Shown: piece after piece, positions 1-12,040 of the stretch | Position numbering within the stretch: position 1 is the first letter of the stretch | Layout of the letters: the number at the start of each line of letters is the position of its first letter | Assembly (NCBI RefSeq): GCF_024679245.1 | Contig: NC_090184.1 | Coordinates: forward strand, 7,162,047-7,226,046 | DNA: 64,000 nt | Direction: 5' to 3' | DNA from: Pseudorasbora parva | Taxonomy: Eukaryota; Chordata; Actinopteri; Cypriniformes; Gobionidae | Notes under the pieces: generated by a model | Database searches by the model: none | Told to the model about the DNA's origin: nothing | What the model saw: only the letters and a program-made list of their open reading frames with translations | Made by a program: the position numbers and the translations under genes

Positions 1-29
1 ACTATATATTGGTTTGTTCAACTATACAT

Positions 30-1444
30 TAGGGCTGGGCGATAAAACGATAACGATAATTATCACGATATAATTTTCCTCGATAAAACGATAACAACAG
101 GTCGATAAATTCTCGATATAATGCTTACGCGCTATGCGTAATGCTGCGCATGCGTATTGCAGACCGGGCTTCTGGGTGCTGCACGTGGTGATGTTTACAG
201 TCTGTGGCTGACAGGCTTGGAGGATCGGAGTTAAGTGGAGCGATTAAAAAAAGAGCAATAGTGAAGAAAATGCAGCGCTCACGACCAGCTCGGAGGACAC
301 AGATATCGTTGACAAGTTAGTTCCCTCAACTTCAGTGGTTTGAAGATATTTTAGCGATCCCATCCGACATAAAACAGAGCGACGTGGGCTGCTTATCATA
401 GGTTCACGTTCACCACACGGAATTTAATTATTAAACTATCGTGTTTCTTCAAAGTTCTTCCATATAACATTGAGCCCAACACAGCGGTGAATCTACATTA
501 ACTACATTCACACACCGGCTTATTATCTTTTTAGTTGTAGTGGGTGACTTACAACAAGCTAACGTTACCAAACTATAATCACTAAAGCATCGGACTTGTA
601 CATCGCTATCATAATTGTTTGTCTTTGGTGATGTATTCATGACTCCGCATCGCCTGTATCAAAAGAGAAATAATGTCATCTGGTGTTTAAAATTAATAAA
701 ATAGACTAGACAGCCCTTACTGTAGATCCACAAATACTGAACTTTTCTCTCTCCCGACCAGCCCACTGTCGGTGAGGTGTGTTTGTGTGTGTGTGTCGGT
801 GAGATGCACGGTGGACCAATCCACTGTGAGGCAAGAGAAGGGGCCTCAAAATGTTTCTTAAAACGCTTTTTTTTGCCCGTTTGCGTTTTTAGTGTTTTAC
901 TTACACAATTAAATATATATAATGCAATATTGAGCGTTTTGTTCTATTTCAGCTGCGAAAATCGTTCACAGCAGAACCGCAACGCGTCTCACAGCAACGT
1001 GGGTAAATAAACGATTCAGTGTTTGAATGAATCGTTTGAATGAACGACTCAATGACTCGCTCATTAAGACGGCCACCTGCTGCCACCTACTGCTGGTTTA
1101 ATTTGATCTTTAAACATACTTTCCAACATGTCTTATTTGTCTATTCAAAACTACAAATCTCAAAACATTATTTAATGCTGTTGTAATTTTTCAGTGTAAA
1201 TTTTTTATTTTGATTGGTAACAGCCCTTATAGTGTCTTATTTTAATTTAATGTATTGATCAAAATTACAAATATAAAATGAAACATGAAGCTTAGCCTAT
1301 ATAAAAATGCCCTTTATAAAAGGTGAAAATATCACAAATTTCAAATGATTCAATAAAAATAAAAACCACAAATATGCAGATTTAAATATGTCAAAGCTGA
1401 CTGAACACTGGTGAGAATATTGCTTCAGAATAAATTATATTTAC

Positions 1445-1513
<69 letters not shown>

Positions 1514-1909
1514 TTCCGGACAAGCTAATTTTTTACTTGGACAAGCTTGAACGATTTACTTGTTCGAAGGACAAGCACATGAACATGCTTAATGTCAAGC
1601 CCTGTATAATGATATATTATTGATATATAGTGTTGAGTAAAATAATGCTGGCCACAGTTAAGATTTTAATAAATAAATCTACCTCAGTTTAAATAAATTT
1701 TTCACTTGTTTGGGAAGTGTTTGACAATAAAGGTTAGTTTAAAAACCACAGCTAACTGTTTGTTTTCTACATATTTCACTCGGGAGCAAAAATATGCCTT
1801 TAAACTTTAAAGAAATAAAGATTTTACATTTATCGTGATATTTATCGATATCGACTGATATGCTAAATTATATCGTGATAATTTTTTTGGGCCATATCGC
1901 CCAGCCCTA
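30..1909. mobile_element. hAT element, nonautonomous, 8-bp TSD
   Basis: Terminal inverted repeats TAGGGCTGGGCGATA at the left and their complement at the right, flanked by the 8-bp duplication CTATACAT (22-29 and 1910-1917) taken from the satellite. No transposase reading frame was recognised; a (CA)n run occupies about 1446-1511. Length 1880 bp. Confidence 0.93.
1446..1511 (+). repeat. (CA)n microsatellite
   Basis: Uninterrupted CA dinucleotides within the first hAT element. Confidence 0.97.
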
Positions 1910-2755
1910 CTATACATTGGTTTGTTCAACTATATATTGGTTTGTTCAACTATATATTGGTTTGTTCAACTAGGCCTATATATTGGTTTGTTCGACTATA
2001 TATTGGTTTAGATACATTGGTTTGTTCAACTATATATTGGTTTGTTCAACTATATATTGGTTTGTTCGACTATATATTGGTTTAGATACATTGGTTTGTT
2101 CAACTATATATTGGTTTGTTCAACTATATATTGGTTTGTTCAACTATATATTGGTTTAGATACATTGGTTTGTTCAACTATATATTGGTTTGTTCAACTA
2201 TATATTGGTTTGTTCAACTATATATCGGTTTGTTCAACTATATATTGGTTTGTTCAACTATATATTGTTTTGTTCAACTATATATTGGTTTAGATACATC
2301 GGTTTGTTCAACTCTATATTGGTTTGTTCAACTATATATTGGTTTGTTCAACTATATATTGGTTTAGATACATTGGTTTGTTCAACTATATATTGGTTTC
2401 TTCAGCTATATATTGGTTTAGATACATTGGTTTGTTCAACTATATATTGGTTTGTTCAACTATATATTGGTTTCTTCAGCTATATATTGGTTTAGATACA
2501 TTGGTTTGATCAACTATATATTGGTTTCTTCAGCTATATATTGGTTTAGATACATCGGTTTGTTCAACTATATATTGGTTTGTTCAATTATATATTGGTT
2601 TCTTCAGCTATATATTGGTTTAGATACATCGGTTTGTTCAACTATATATTGGTTTGTTCAGCTATATATTGGTTTAGATACATCGGTTTGTTCAACTATA
2701 TATTGGTTTGTTCAGCTATATATTGGTTTAGATACATCGGTTTGTTCAACTATAT
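1910..2755 (+). repeat. 20/34-bp satellite, forward segment
   Basis: Tandem copies of TATATATTGGTTTGTTCAAC (20 bp), mixed with a 34-bp form that carries an extra 14 bases containing TTTAGATACA. Variants include TTCTTCAGC for TTGTTCAAC. The open frames here (e.g. NYILVCSTIYWF) are products of the repeat and not genes. It continues beyond the ISL2EU insertion at 7418. Confidence 0.97.
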
Positions 2756-2939
2756 CCACCTTTTTCACGGGACGCGAAACTACCCATTATGCTTTGCGCG
2801 TACACGTAGGGAGGATGCTCAAGACTTCCGGTTCGCCGCTTGATTCGTTTAGTTAGGCGTTACAGTTACACGAAAATCTCTGAAACAAAGGTTATTGTCT
2901 GTTTTTTTATTTGATTTAAATATAATTTAAATATCGATA

Positions 2940-4693
2940 ATGTCAACAAGCAATGGCAACACTAGTTCGCGGTGGCAGCACGGGCAAGACTATTTAACAA
3001 AGACCGTAAACAACATAATTTTGTCTGTCCCTCATCCCGCGAAGTTGACCAGCGCCACCTCCTGGGTTGATGATATGAAACAATGGCCAGCAGTCACATA
3101 TGTTGACATATTCAATTATCTTGTTTTATCTGAGGGTGTAGATGGCGAGGAGCTTAGAAATTATAAAAGCACGGAAGCATACAATTACTTACACAGTAAT
3201 AAAATCGGACGAATTCTTTGTCACAATCATCAACAGTTCACATTCCTAAAAGCGGAGGTAGAGCCGAGTCAGACTATAAATAAACTCAATCACATCGCGT
3301 AGGTTATGTTACAAAATAACAGAGTAGTGGAAACAGCTGGATGCTCCTGCGTAGCTGGCCCTGGCAGGTCTTGTAGCCATGCTGCTGCTGTGTTGTGGAA
3401 GGTGGGTATTTTATAATAGAGGGTGTGGCTAACGTATATCAAATACATTTAAATAGCCTGTATGTGCCGCGGGATTCAATGTGAAGTATTTTTTTTACTG
3501 CAATATAATAAATTCCAATTATAATACACTTGCTCAGCTGTTTCATGTACTAAATAATAAAGTAAGCAATATGTGTTGGATTTTGAAAGGTGCAGAATGC
3601 AGTGGCCGGTGGTATGACAGGGCTATCTTGCACTGATGAGCAGCATAGATGGAATGCAGGGACCAGAAGAAATCTTGAACAGAAAAGAATCAGTCAGATA
3701 ACATTTAGACATCACAAAGCTGAGGATGTGTATGGTGCAGCGTCAGCAAGTGAGGGAGAAAGGCTACCATCTACACCAAGCTATGACACACATCAAGACT
3801 TCAGGGAGAGAGTCAGTTTCTCAGGCACAAAACCACTTTTTGAACTAAAAAATAGTCTTTTGGGAAAGTGCTACAACGCCAATGTATCAGAGCAGGCAGA
3901 TGACATTGATAGCTCAGAACTCCACCAGCCACACGGAGAGACTTTGACTTGCAGTAAATGTGAAGCATTTTACAGCAAATACATAGAAATTAACAGTGAC
4001 CAGGCAGATGAATTAGAGAATCAAACACGAAATCAGAGTTTGTCAGAGGTTTGGCATAGTGCAAGACAGATAAGGATCACTGCTAGTTCAGCTAAAGGTG
4101 TACCAGTACGAGCAACAACAAATCCTGATAAATTCATGAGAGAGCATCTCTTCCCTACCTTTCGGGGTAATGCAGCTACAAAGTATGGGAGTGAGAAAGA
4201 GGCAATAGCTCGAAACCTTCTCGTAGAAAAAGGTCTACAGGTGTCCCTCTCAGGTACCAGGGTCAGCCTGACAGAGCCATGGCTGTCTGCAAGCCCTGAT
4301 TGCATAATAAATGGTATGGAACTTCTAGAAGTAAAGTGCCCTGTCCCTAAAAACAACACCACCTCAATAGCTGAACATTTCACTATGAGTAATAGTGACA
4401 TCAAAGTTGTTGATGGGAAGCCTGAATTACAGAGGAATGGAGTCAGGAGCTACTACAGACAGATACAATTAGGCATGTTTTGCACTGGGCTGAGAATGGC
4501 AAAATTACTTGTCTGGTTACCAAAGGACCATATTCTAATAGATGTACCATATGATGCAGAGTATGTAACACAACAGGTTACTCGTCTCAGGTGCTTTTAC
4601 TTCTCTGTGATGCTTCCTAGAGTAGTGGAGGAATTCATTGCTGGACGACTCAAACTGAATGACAAATACCAACATATTGTCAAAAGAGCTTAA
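2940..4693 (+). pseudogene. SWIM zinc-finger / YqaJ-like nuclease gene of ISL2EU, one premature stop
   Basis: Exons 2940-3401 and 3590-4693 are joined by donor AAG|GTGGGT and acceptor TTGAAAG, in phase. Exon 1 encodes about 154 codons ending in a SWIM-type motif, CSC...CSHAAAVLW. Exon 2 (367 codons plus stop) holds a YqaJ/lambda-exonuclease fold. It shows GSEKEA, then SPDCII...LLEVKCP (the Asp and Glu-x-Lys of the nuclease centre) and YYRQIQ. A TAG at 3300-3302 interrupts exon 1 about 12 codons before the SWIM cysteines; the flanking frame is otherwise open. Exon 2 alone could still be translated from an internal Met near 3614. The protein presumably processes DNA ends during transposition (inference). 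Confidence 0.82.
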
Positions 4694-4998
4694 ACTACTT
4701 GCTATACACTACTAGTATTAGTGGTACGATCTTAAGTGCAGATCCGGACATGTGGGGGGGTTAGACAATGTCTTAAGGAAAGTTTTCAAAGTTTTACATT
4801 TATTTGATAGTTCCTTGTTTACAGTTTTCACCGCAAGTTGCACAATGTATATGTTTTATTCAATTTAGTTAAAAAAATGTACATAGTATACAAAAGCATA
4901 AAACATTGAGATAAATAGTTTTAAAGAATTAAAAACATGTCAAGTATTGTGATTAAATACATATGTACAAATTTGATTACACACAACAGTCTTGAGCA

Positions 4999-7308
4999 TT
5001 AATTATCTGCTTCACGGATCAGATCACCATGCAAATTCACTAAAGCTGCACATATACGCAGAATGTTATCGATCTTTGGCATAAAGGTGATAGGCAGGGT
5101 TTGTGACAACACCTTGTATACTTTCAGTCTCCTAATTGCGCGCTCAACATGGATTCTTACATTTGCAATCCTGCGACTGCATGTGACTTTTTCTTCAGTC
5201 AGCTGTGTTTTGTTGGCGAAATGAGGAATTATCAATTTGACTTGTCTTTCATACAACAAGTCTCTAATCAAAAAACCCCTATCCACCATCACTTCATCTC
5301 CCGGTTTAAGATAGTCAAGAATACCAGAGTCACATGTGATGAATTTGTCGCTACAGCGACCTCCATATGCTGCTGATATAAACATTACTAGACCACAAGG
5401 TGCAATAGCCACTAAATATTTGATAGTGTTGAAAGCATAGTAGTGGCTGTATGATTCGGACCTTGAGTCTAGGTTTCTTGGTTTTTGGATTTCGCTTTCA
5501 CTGCAGTCTAAGATACAGGTGACATTTGGATAATGTTGCTTAAATGCCTCTGGTGTTGTAGCCCTTATTGTTTCTTTGGAGAGCCATGGTATCAGATCCT
5601 TCAAGACTACAGCCATGGTGTCAATCCAAAAAGAAATTATCCTGCTCACTTGACTCACTGAAATACAAAATCGATTGGCTAGGTCTTCAAGCAAAAGGTT
5701 TAATTTTAGCTTCATTAGTGTGAGCAAGATTTGCTGTTCAAATTCAGTCTGGTATGCCACATTTGCATGGGGACGCAGAACAGCTACAAGGGTATGAAAT
5801 GTGTGGAGTGTATCACACTGTGTTGACTGGTTTACATAAGTTACATTGTGTTGTCTCTTGATATAACAATGCTCCTCGAAGATGTGGTCTTCCCATTGTG
5901 TTCCAACAGAGGCAACTGTTTTAGATGTACAGCCCTGGTCGTCAACATTTGATTGCAAGGGACTGGGCGCAGATGTAAGACTCTCTTCATCCATTCCAGT
6001 ATGCTCTTGGTTAACACCAGCTCCTGTAAATACAGACAAAACATGATATATTATAGCATCTAACATTAGATGGGTCATTTCAAGGAACAGGGTGATTTTC
6101 TATTTCAAAAAGAATTTCTTTTTTTTTTTCTTTTTTTTTGAGAAAATTGTTAGTCAATTAATAATAATAAATATAATGATAAAAAAAAAATGCACAGTTG
6201 TAATTTAGCACTAATACACTTTTAGATGGCATGCATGAAAGACAAGATGCTGACTTTATTTCTCCCTCCACATTTTGTAAACCAAAATGAACATATGAAC
6301 AAATACTGATATTGGTATTATTTTGTTAAATATTGTGATCTGAACTGTAATATGAAAAACACTTAAAGATCTCGTACTGATGCAGCTGATAAAATGAACA
6401 AACAGACCACACTCAACAACTGCAACAAAATTGTTAGTTAATATTTAAGGGTGTGCACATTTGGGTAAACCAGTTTACGAGAACAAACTCATCTTTAACT
6501 AAAGAGAAACAACATCTTTTTATATTCATAAAAAAAAAAAAAAAATACTGCCTGGACTTCATAGTTAAGACTATCAAAGTGGAGCGTAATTGAGTTTATC
6601 ATACTGAATCAAACCACTGGATCACACGAGTTTGATGCTCAATGGCAGAAATAGTAACAATACTACGTGGTTCCAAATTTAGCAATATAGTTAGAATTAT
6701 CATCAACTTAAGTGCCGATGCTAAAGAGCCATACGTTAAATGAATCATATTCCACTTGTGGCTGTCTGATTTGAACCAGGCAGTGATTACAACGCAGAAT
6801 TACTCAACACGTAAACTTATGTTTAATCACACACCATGAAAATTTGGTCGCCGGCACATACAGAAAACTATTGTGTGTAATAATGCCACACTTCGACCGA
6901 CTGTGCACACCAAGTAACTAAGAGTTTTGTAAATAACGTTAGTGAAGACTCACCTTCGTGCGGACAAGTTCGTTGTCTTCTCTTCTTTCTTAATGGACGA
7001 TCATATCCTAGCCAAAGTTCAGGATATGGATTTTCCGCTGTTGGTTGTCTGTCCACAAAGTGGAATGAGCACACATGGATGTTACGGGGCGGACATTTCA
7101 AATTAAGCGCTGCGAGCCATTTTCTTTTGCCCTCGTCGTCAGATGGCATCCTGTGTAATTTAAACGGTTTTGGACATTTACATTCCGCTCTTTTTGTTGG
7201 TTTGTGGTCGTAACACTCGTTTTCCAGAAAATGTTTGAGCTTTCTGTAGCTGTTATGGCAACCTTTAACCGCACAAATTCTCCCAGAGCCTCCACTATCC
7301 GCCATCAC
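4999..7308 (-). CDS. THAP-domain DDE transposase of ISL2EU element (2 exons)
   Basis: Exons 6954-7308 and 4999-6023 join in frame (donor GAAG|GTGAGT, acceptor TTTACAG) to give 459 residues plus stop. Residues 12-90 form a THAP zinc finger: C12-x4-C17 and C80-x2-H83, with W64 between. A helix-turn-helix region (about 216-252, containing LLLEDLANRFCISVSQVSR) precedes a DDE_Tnp_4-type catalytic domain. Candidate acidic residues are D291 (CILDCSE), D366 (EVMVDRGF) and E412 (IHVERAIRR). The THAP domain would bind the element's ends, and the DDE domain would cut and join DNA in the nucleus. The start could be the first or second Met (7308 or 7305). The 930-bp intron is AT-rich. No disabling change was seen, so the gene may be functional. 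A THAP-transposase host gene is less likely because the transposon ends enclose it. Confidence 0.88.
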
Positions 7309-7417
7309 AAGTATCGTCGTCCCGCTGATAACAATTGCTCAACGGAAGTTCAGAGCATCCTACCGGAAGTGAGTCGCCGCTATGGCGCCCCCCACGGAGA
7401 AGTGAGGAAAAAGGTGG

Positions 7418-7977
7418 ATATTGGTTTAGATACATCGGTTTGTTCAACTATATATTGGTTTCTTCAGCTATATATTGGTTTAGATACATTGGTTTCTTCA
7501 GCTATATATTGGTTTGTTCAACTATATTTTGGTTTCTTCAGCTATATATTGGTTTAGATAAATTGGTTTGTTCAACTATATATTGGTTTCTTCAGCTATA
7601 TATTGGTTTAGATACATCAGTTTGTTCAACTATATATTGGTTTATTCAGCTATATATTGGTTTGTTCAACTATATATTGGTTTAGATACATTGGTTTGTT
7701 CAACTATATATTGGTTTAGATACATCGGTTTGTTCAACTATATATTGGTTTGTTCAACTAAATATTGGTTTGTTCAACTATATATTGGTTTGTTCAACTA
7801 TATATTGGTTTAGATACATCGGTTTGTTCAACTATATATTGGTTTGTTCGACTATATATTGGTTTGTTCAACTATACATTGGTTTGTTCAACTATATATT
7901 GGTTTGTTCAACTATATATTGGTTTGTTCAACTATATATTGGTTTAGATACATCGGTTTGTTCAACTATATATTGGT
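7418..7977 (+). repeat. 20/34-bp satellite, forward segment
   Basis: The same 20- and 34-bp units as 1910-2755, interrupted on the left by the ISL2EU element and on the right by a hAT element. Confidence 0.97.
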
Positions 7978-9110
7978 TAGGGGTGTCAACAATAATCGAT
8001 TCGGCGATGCATCGCGATGCGGGACATGAACGATTCAGCATCGATGCGGCAAAGTGCCATAATCGATTATGTCACTGTTTATTTTCTGGCTGACGATAAA
8101 GTTGTAAAGTTTCAAATACTTCCGGTTCCGGGAGAATAACAACAACAACAAGGAAGATGGCTGAGGCGGAGGGAGATGACCGCAATAGACGGGTTATTAA
8201 AAACGCGCTAACGACCCGAGGTGTGTAGGATTGTACGTATATATTTTTTGCACAATAATAAATGAATCTATAATGACGAAATACCTTTATTCCACAAGGT
8301 GGCAATGTCTGATACCCAATGATGAAGTGACGTTTCACTCATAGTTACCTACGAAACAATAAACGAAACAATAATTACGAAACAATAACGAAAACGAAAC
8401 AATAATTATAATCTGCAAAACTTGAAATGGCTTAGTGATTTACTTCAGAGAGCAAGTACTAAACACAATCATGTGTTAGTGTCACTGTCTCTTGATGATG
8501 GATGTGGTCAAGAAGCTGTCAGTGATCAAAATATTGATTTTGAAGACATTGAAAATGAGTTTGGAGAATATGCTGGAGATCACGAATATGAGGCAGATGC
8601 TGAATATACTGGTAAACGAGCTCTGACGAGGTCATATGATGATGGTATTAAACATCTGCTCAAACTGAATCCTTCCAAGCTCCAAAAGGTAACGAAATAG
8701 GTTTTATTTTATTCTTCTGTAGCTGTTACTCTAAAATCAGGAGCTTTATATATTATCACGACAGGTAGAGGTCTATCCATGTTAAATATAGATCTGGGTC
8801 ACTAACGACCTGAATATGTAAGAATGTTTGGTGAAACAGTCATGCATTTAAGGGTTAATTGCATTTTATTTAATTACATTTTATTTTATTTAATAACTTT
8901 TATGTCAAAGATACAGGAGACACATAGCAGCCAATACAATCTGTTGTTTAATATCTGCTTGTATTGCCTCATGACTGATGAAAAATTTGCTTTGTGTGCA
9001 GTATAATTTTGATGCATCACAATGCATCGTAGAATCGAATTGAATCGAATCGTTACCTGGTGAATCGTAATCGAATCGAATCGTGAAGGCAGTGCCAATG
9101 CACACCCCTA
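7978..9110. mobile_element. hAT element, nonautonomous, 8-bp TSD
   Basis: Ends TAGGGGTGT and ACACCCCTA, flanked by ATATTGGT (7970-7977 and 9111-9118). Subterminal ATCGATTC-type repeats are present at both ends. It lacks a recognisable transposase. An upstream Met (near 8157, MAEAEGDDRNRR) and the open frame at 8422-8700 may be remnants of its gene. Confidence 0.92.
8422..8700 (+). CDS. Unrecognised 92-codon acidic ORF inside hAT element
   Basis: An open frame rich in Asp and Glu (e.g. NIDFEDIENEFGEYAGD), with a Lys-rich end. No family was recognised. It may be an exon fragment of a hAT gene or of captured host sequence. The stop at 8698-8700 lies next to a possible donor. Confidence 0.3.
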   Translation: MKWLSDLLQRASTKHNHVLVSLSLDDGCGQEAVSDQNIDFEDIENEFGEYAGDHEYEADAEYTGKRALTRSYDDGIKHLLKLNPSKLQKVTK

Positions 9111-9530
9111 ATATTGGTTTCTTCAGCTGTATATTGGTTTAGATACATTGGTTTGTCCAACTATATATTGGTTTCTTCAGCTATATATTGGTTTAGATAC
9201 ATTGGTTTCTTCAGCTATATATTGGTTTGTTCAACTGTATTTTGGTTTCTTCAGCTATATATTGGTTTAGATAAATTGGTGTGTTCAACTATATATTGGT
9301 TTGTTCAACTATATATTGGTTTAGATACATTGGTTTGTTCAACTATACATTGGTTTAGATATATTGGTTTGTTCAACTATATATTGGTTTAGATATATTG
9401 GTTTGTTCAACTATATATTGGTTTAGATATATTGGTTTGTTCAACTATATATTGGTTTAGATATATTGGTTTGATCAACTATATATTGGTTAAGATACAT
9501 TAAAGTTTTTTCATTTATACATTGGTTTGT
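9111..9530 (+). repeat. 20/34-bp satellite, inner forward segment
   Basis: Forward units enriched in the 34-bp form with TTTAGATATATTGG. The units decay near 9480-9530, where a GATCAAC variant and GGTTAAGATACATTAAAG occur. The same variants appear in reverse at 14040-14080, so the array edge is part of the inverted repeat. Confidence 0.95.
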
Positions 9531-10217
9531 CGAAATACATGTTATTGGCTCAAATTTGTATTGGCAAGGCCAAATTGGTTTGCTGGTGAGTTGATGGGGT
9601 TGCCACATTTGTTTTTATAACCAAAAGAGTTTAGAGTGCACATTATTTGCTTAAAAAAATAATATACACTCCTTAAAATATGAATTAATGCAAATTGTGT
9701 TTCCTATAATGATTTCTTTTTTTACTCATGTGAAATTGTGGTATTTCATAGACTGAGTTAGTTGTACACAGTAATAATTAACAAGTCAGACAAGAAGAAG
9801 TAGGTGTTTAATAAAAACATTTTTGATCAGGCATGTTGATTTTTATTATAATTAACGTATTTGTTTATTCTGACAGTTTCTTTTAAATGATATGAACATA
9901 GTGTGCTGGTTTTGTCTTCATGACCAAAAATAAGGATAGTTCAAATATGATAAATTAATTATCTGTTAAAAATGTATACAAAATATAAGCAATACAATAG
10001 ACAATTTGGGGGAATTATAATAAATGTGATTTTTAAGCCATTGAGGAAATTATGACAAATTATATTTTTTACAAGGAAATAGGATGAACACAAAATGAGA
10101 AATGAGGAATATAGAAGAGAGGTCCTATGTCATACCAGGGCTGCAGGCAAGTCAAGACACGTATAAAAAAAATACTTTCAATCATTTTGATGATCAAAAA
10201 ATAAATAATTTATCATA
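9477..10217. repeat. Left arm of large imperfect palindrome (unique part)
   Basis: About 740 bp of AT-rich non-coding sequence whose reverse complement recurs at 13327-14082. Examples are GGCAAGGCCAAATTGG at the outer end and ATACGTGTCTTG / CAAGACACGTAT at the inner end. No gene is seen. Confidence 0.93.
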
Positions 10218-10439
10218 CAAACCCGATTCCAAAAAAGTTGGGACACTGTACAAATTGTAAATAAAAACAAAATGCAATGATGTGGAAGTTTCGAATTTCA
10301 ATATTTTATTCAGAATACAACATAGATGACATATCAAATGTTTAAACTGAGAAAATGTATAATTTTAAGGGAAAAATAAGTTGATTTTAAATTTCATGGC
10401 ATTAACACATCTCAAAAAAGTTTGGCCAAGGCCACGTTC

Positions 10440-12040
10440 ACCACTGTGTGTCATCCCCTCTTCTTTTTATATCAGTCTGCAAACGTCTGGGCACTGAGGA
10501 GACGAGCCGCTCAAGTTTAGGAATAGGAATGTTGTCCCAGTCTTGTCTAATACAGGCTTCTAGTTGCTCAACTGTCTTAGGTCTTCTTTGTCGCATCTTC
10601 CTCTTTATGATGCGCCAAATGTTTTCTAATGGTGAAAGATCTGGACTGCAGGCTGGCCATTTCAGTGCCGGATCCTTCTTCTACACAGCCATGATGTTGT
10701 AATTGATGCAGTATGTGGTCAGGCCTTGTCATTTCGGAAAATGCAAGGTCTTCCCTGAAGGAGACGACGTCTGGATGGAGCATATGTTGTTCTAGAACTT
10801 GGATAGACCTTTCAGCATTGATGGAGCCTTTCCAGATGTGTAAGCTGCCCATGCCACACACACTCATGAACCCCAGACCATCAGAGATCAGCTTCTGAAC
10901 TGAGCGCTGAGAACAGCTTGGGTTGTCCTTGTCCTCTTTAGTCCAGATGACATGGTGTACCAGTTTTTCAGAAAGAACTTCACATTTTGATTCGTCTGAC
11001 AACAGAGCAGTTTTCCACTTTGCCACAGTCCATTTTAAATGAGCCTTGGCCCAGAGGAAACGCCTGCGCTTCTGGATCATGTTTAGATATGGCTTCTTCT
11101 TTGACCTGTAGAGTTTTAGCCGGCGACGGCGAATGGCGCGGTGGATTGTGTTCACCAATGTTTTCTGGAAGTATTCCTGAGCCCATGTTGTGATGTCCAT
11201 TACAGTATCATTCCTGTGTGTGATGCAGTGCTGTCTAAGGGCTGAAGATCACGGCCATCCAGTTTGGTTTTGACCCTTGACCCTTACACACAGAGATTGT
11301 TCCAGATTCCCTGAATCATTGGATGATATTATGCACTGGAGATGATGCTATCAATCAATCAATTAATCAATCAATCAGTCAAATCAACTTTATTTATCAC
11401 GCTTTTACAATGACGATTGTTTCAAAGCAGCTTCACAGTGTTAAACAGGACAATATTGCAAAAAAAATTTATTTGGCGGTACAGTCGCTCTGGAGTAAAC
11501 AGTGATGTTATCAGCTTATTTTAATTTATCATATAGTGACAATGTTGGCAGATCAGTATTATAGTTTATAGAGATTTAAATAAGACCTAATAAATAAATT
11601 GTATTTGTATATTTAGTGGATCATAATGTTACTGTCCCCAACTGAGCAAGACAAGCCAAAGGCGACCAAAGGAACCGAAACTCCATCATGGCATGATGGA
11701 GAAAAATAAACCTTGGCAGAAACCAGACTCAGTCGTGGTGCCAGTTCTCCTCTGGCCTATTAACAAACAGTGTATGATTATTATTCTGCCAACCTTACAG
11801 GTCAGAAATCATATAAGATTGGAATATTAAACATTTCTGGGTATCACGCAAGAGACGGGTTTATTGAGGATGGCGCGTCGATTACACAAGAGTATTAATA
11901 CATAAAAGATTGGAGTTATTGCGGAGTATATCTTCAAACTCTTTGGAGTGTTTCTCTGAGAAACTCATTTCTGATATTGCTCCACTATTGTCCGCCGCAG
12001 CATTGGGGGAATTGGTGATCCTCTGCCAATCTTGCCTTCT
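10440..12040 (-). pseudogene. Tc1-like transposase, broken (copy A)
   Basis: The minus strand shows fragments of an IS630/Tc1 transposase: an N-terminal MGRGSPIPPML-type region near 12000, LLSDESK (first catalytic Asp), GMGSLHIWKGSINAERSIQV, and RPKTVEQL near the C terminus. Stops, frameshifts and the 11347-11926 insertion make it nonfunctional. Confidence 0.85.
11347..11926 (-). repeat. Retroposed repeat fragment with (TGAT)n tail, inside Tc1 copy A
   Basis: Read on the minus strand, this ends in AATAAAGTTGATTTGACTG followed by TGAT repeats, the form of a LINE or SINE 3' end. The class is uncertain. A shortened copy occurs at about 12515-12640 at the same site of Tc1 copy B. Confidence 0.6.

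Larger units (their letters stand above)
2756..7417. mobile_element. ISL2EU-type DNA transposon, 4.66 kb
   Basis: The ends are CCACCTTTTTC and its complement. A subterminal motif AGGATGCTC...ACTTCCG occurs near both ends in opposite orientation. The flanks show a 2-bp AT duplication (2754-2755 and 7418-7419). Removing the element with one AT restores a perfect satellite unit. It carries a THAP-DDE transposase gene (minus) and a SWIM/YqaJ gene (plus) in convergent orientation. The pairing of a transposase with a YqaJ-like nuclease is known for the ISL2EU (IS4EU) superfamily; the assignment rests on that gene pair. Confidence 0.88.

Noticed and set aside
2042..2856. Repetitive ORFs such as NYILVCSTIYWF at 2042-2856, 7335-8093, 9114-9392 and 14188-14871
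   Set aside because: They are translations of the 20/34-bp satellite, without independent coding evidence.
6868..7308. A host THAP-domain gene
   Set aside because: It splices in phase to a DDE transposase and lies inside transposon ends with a target duplication, so it belongs to ISL2EU.
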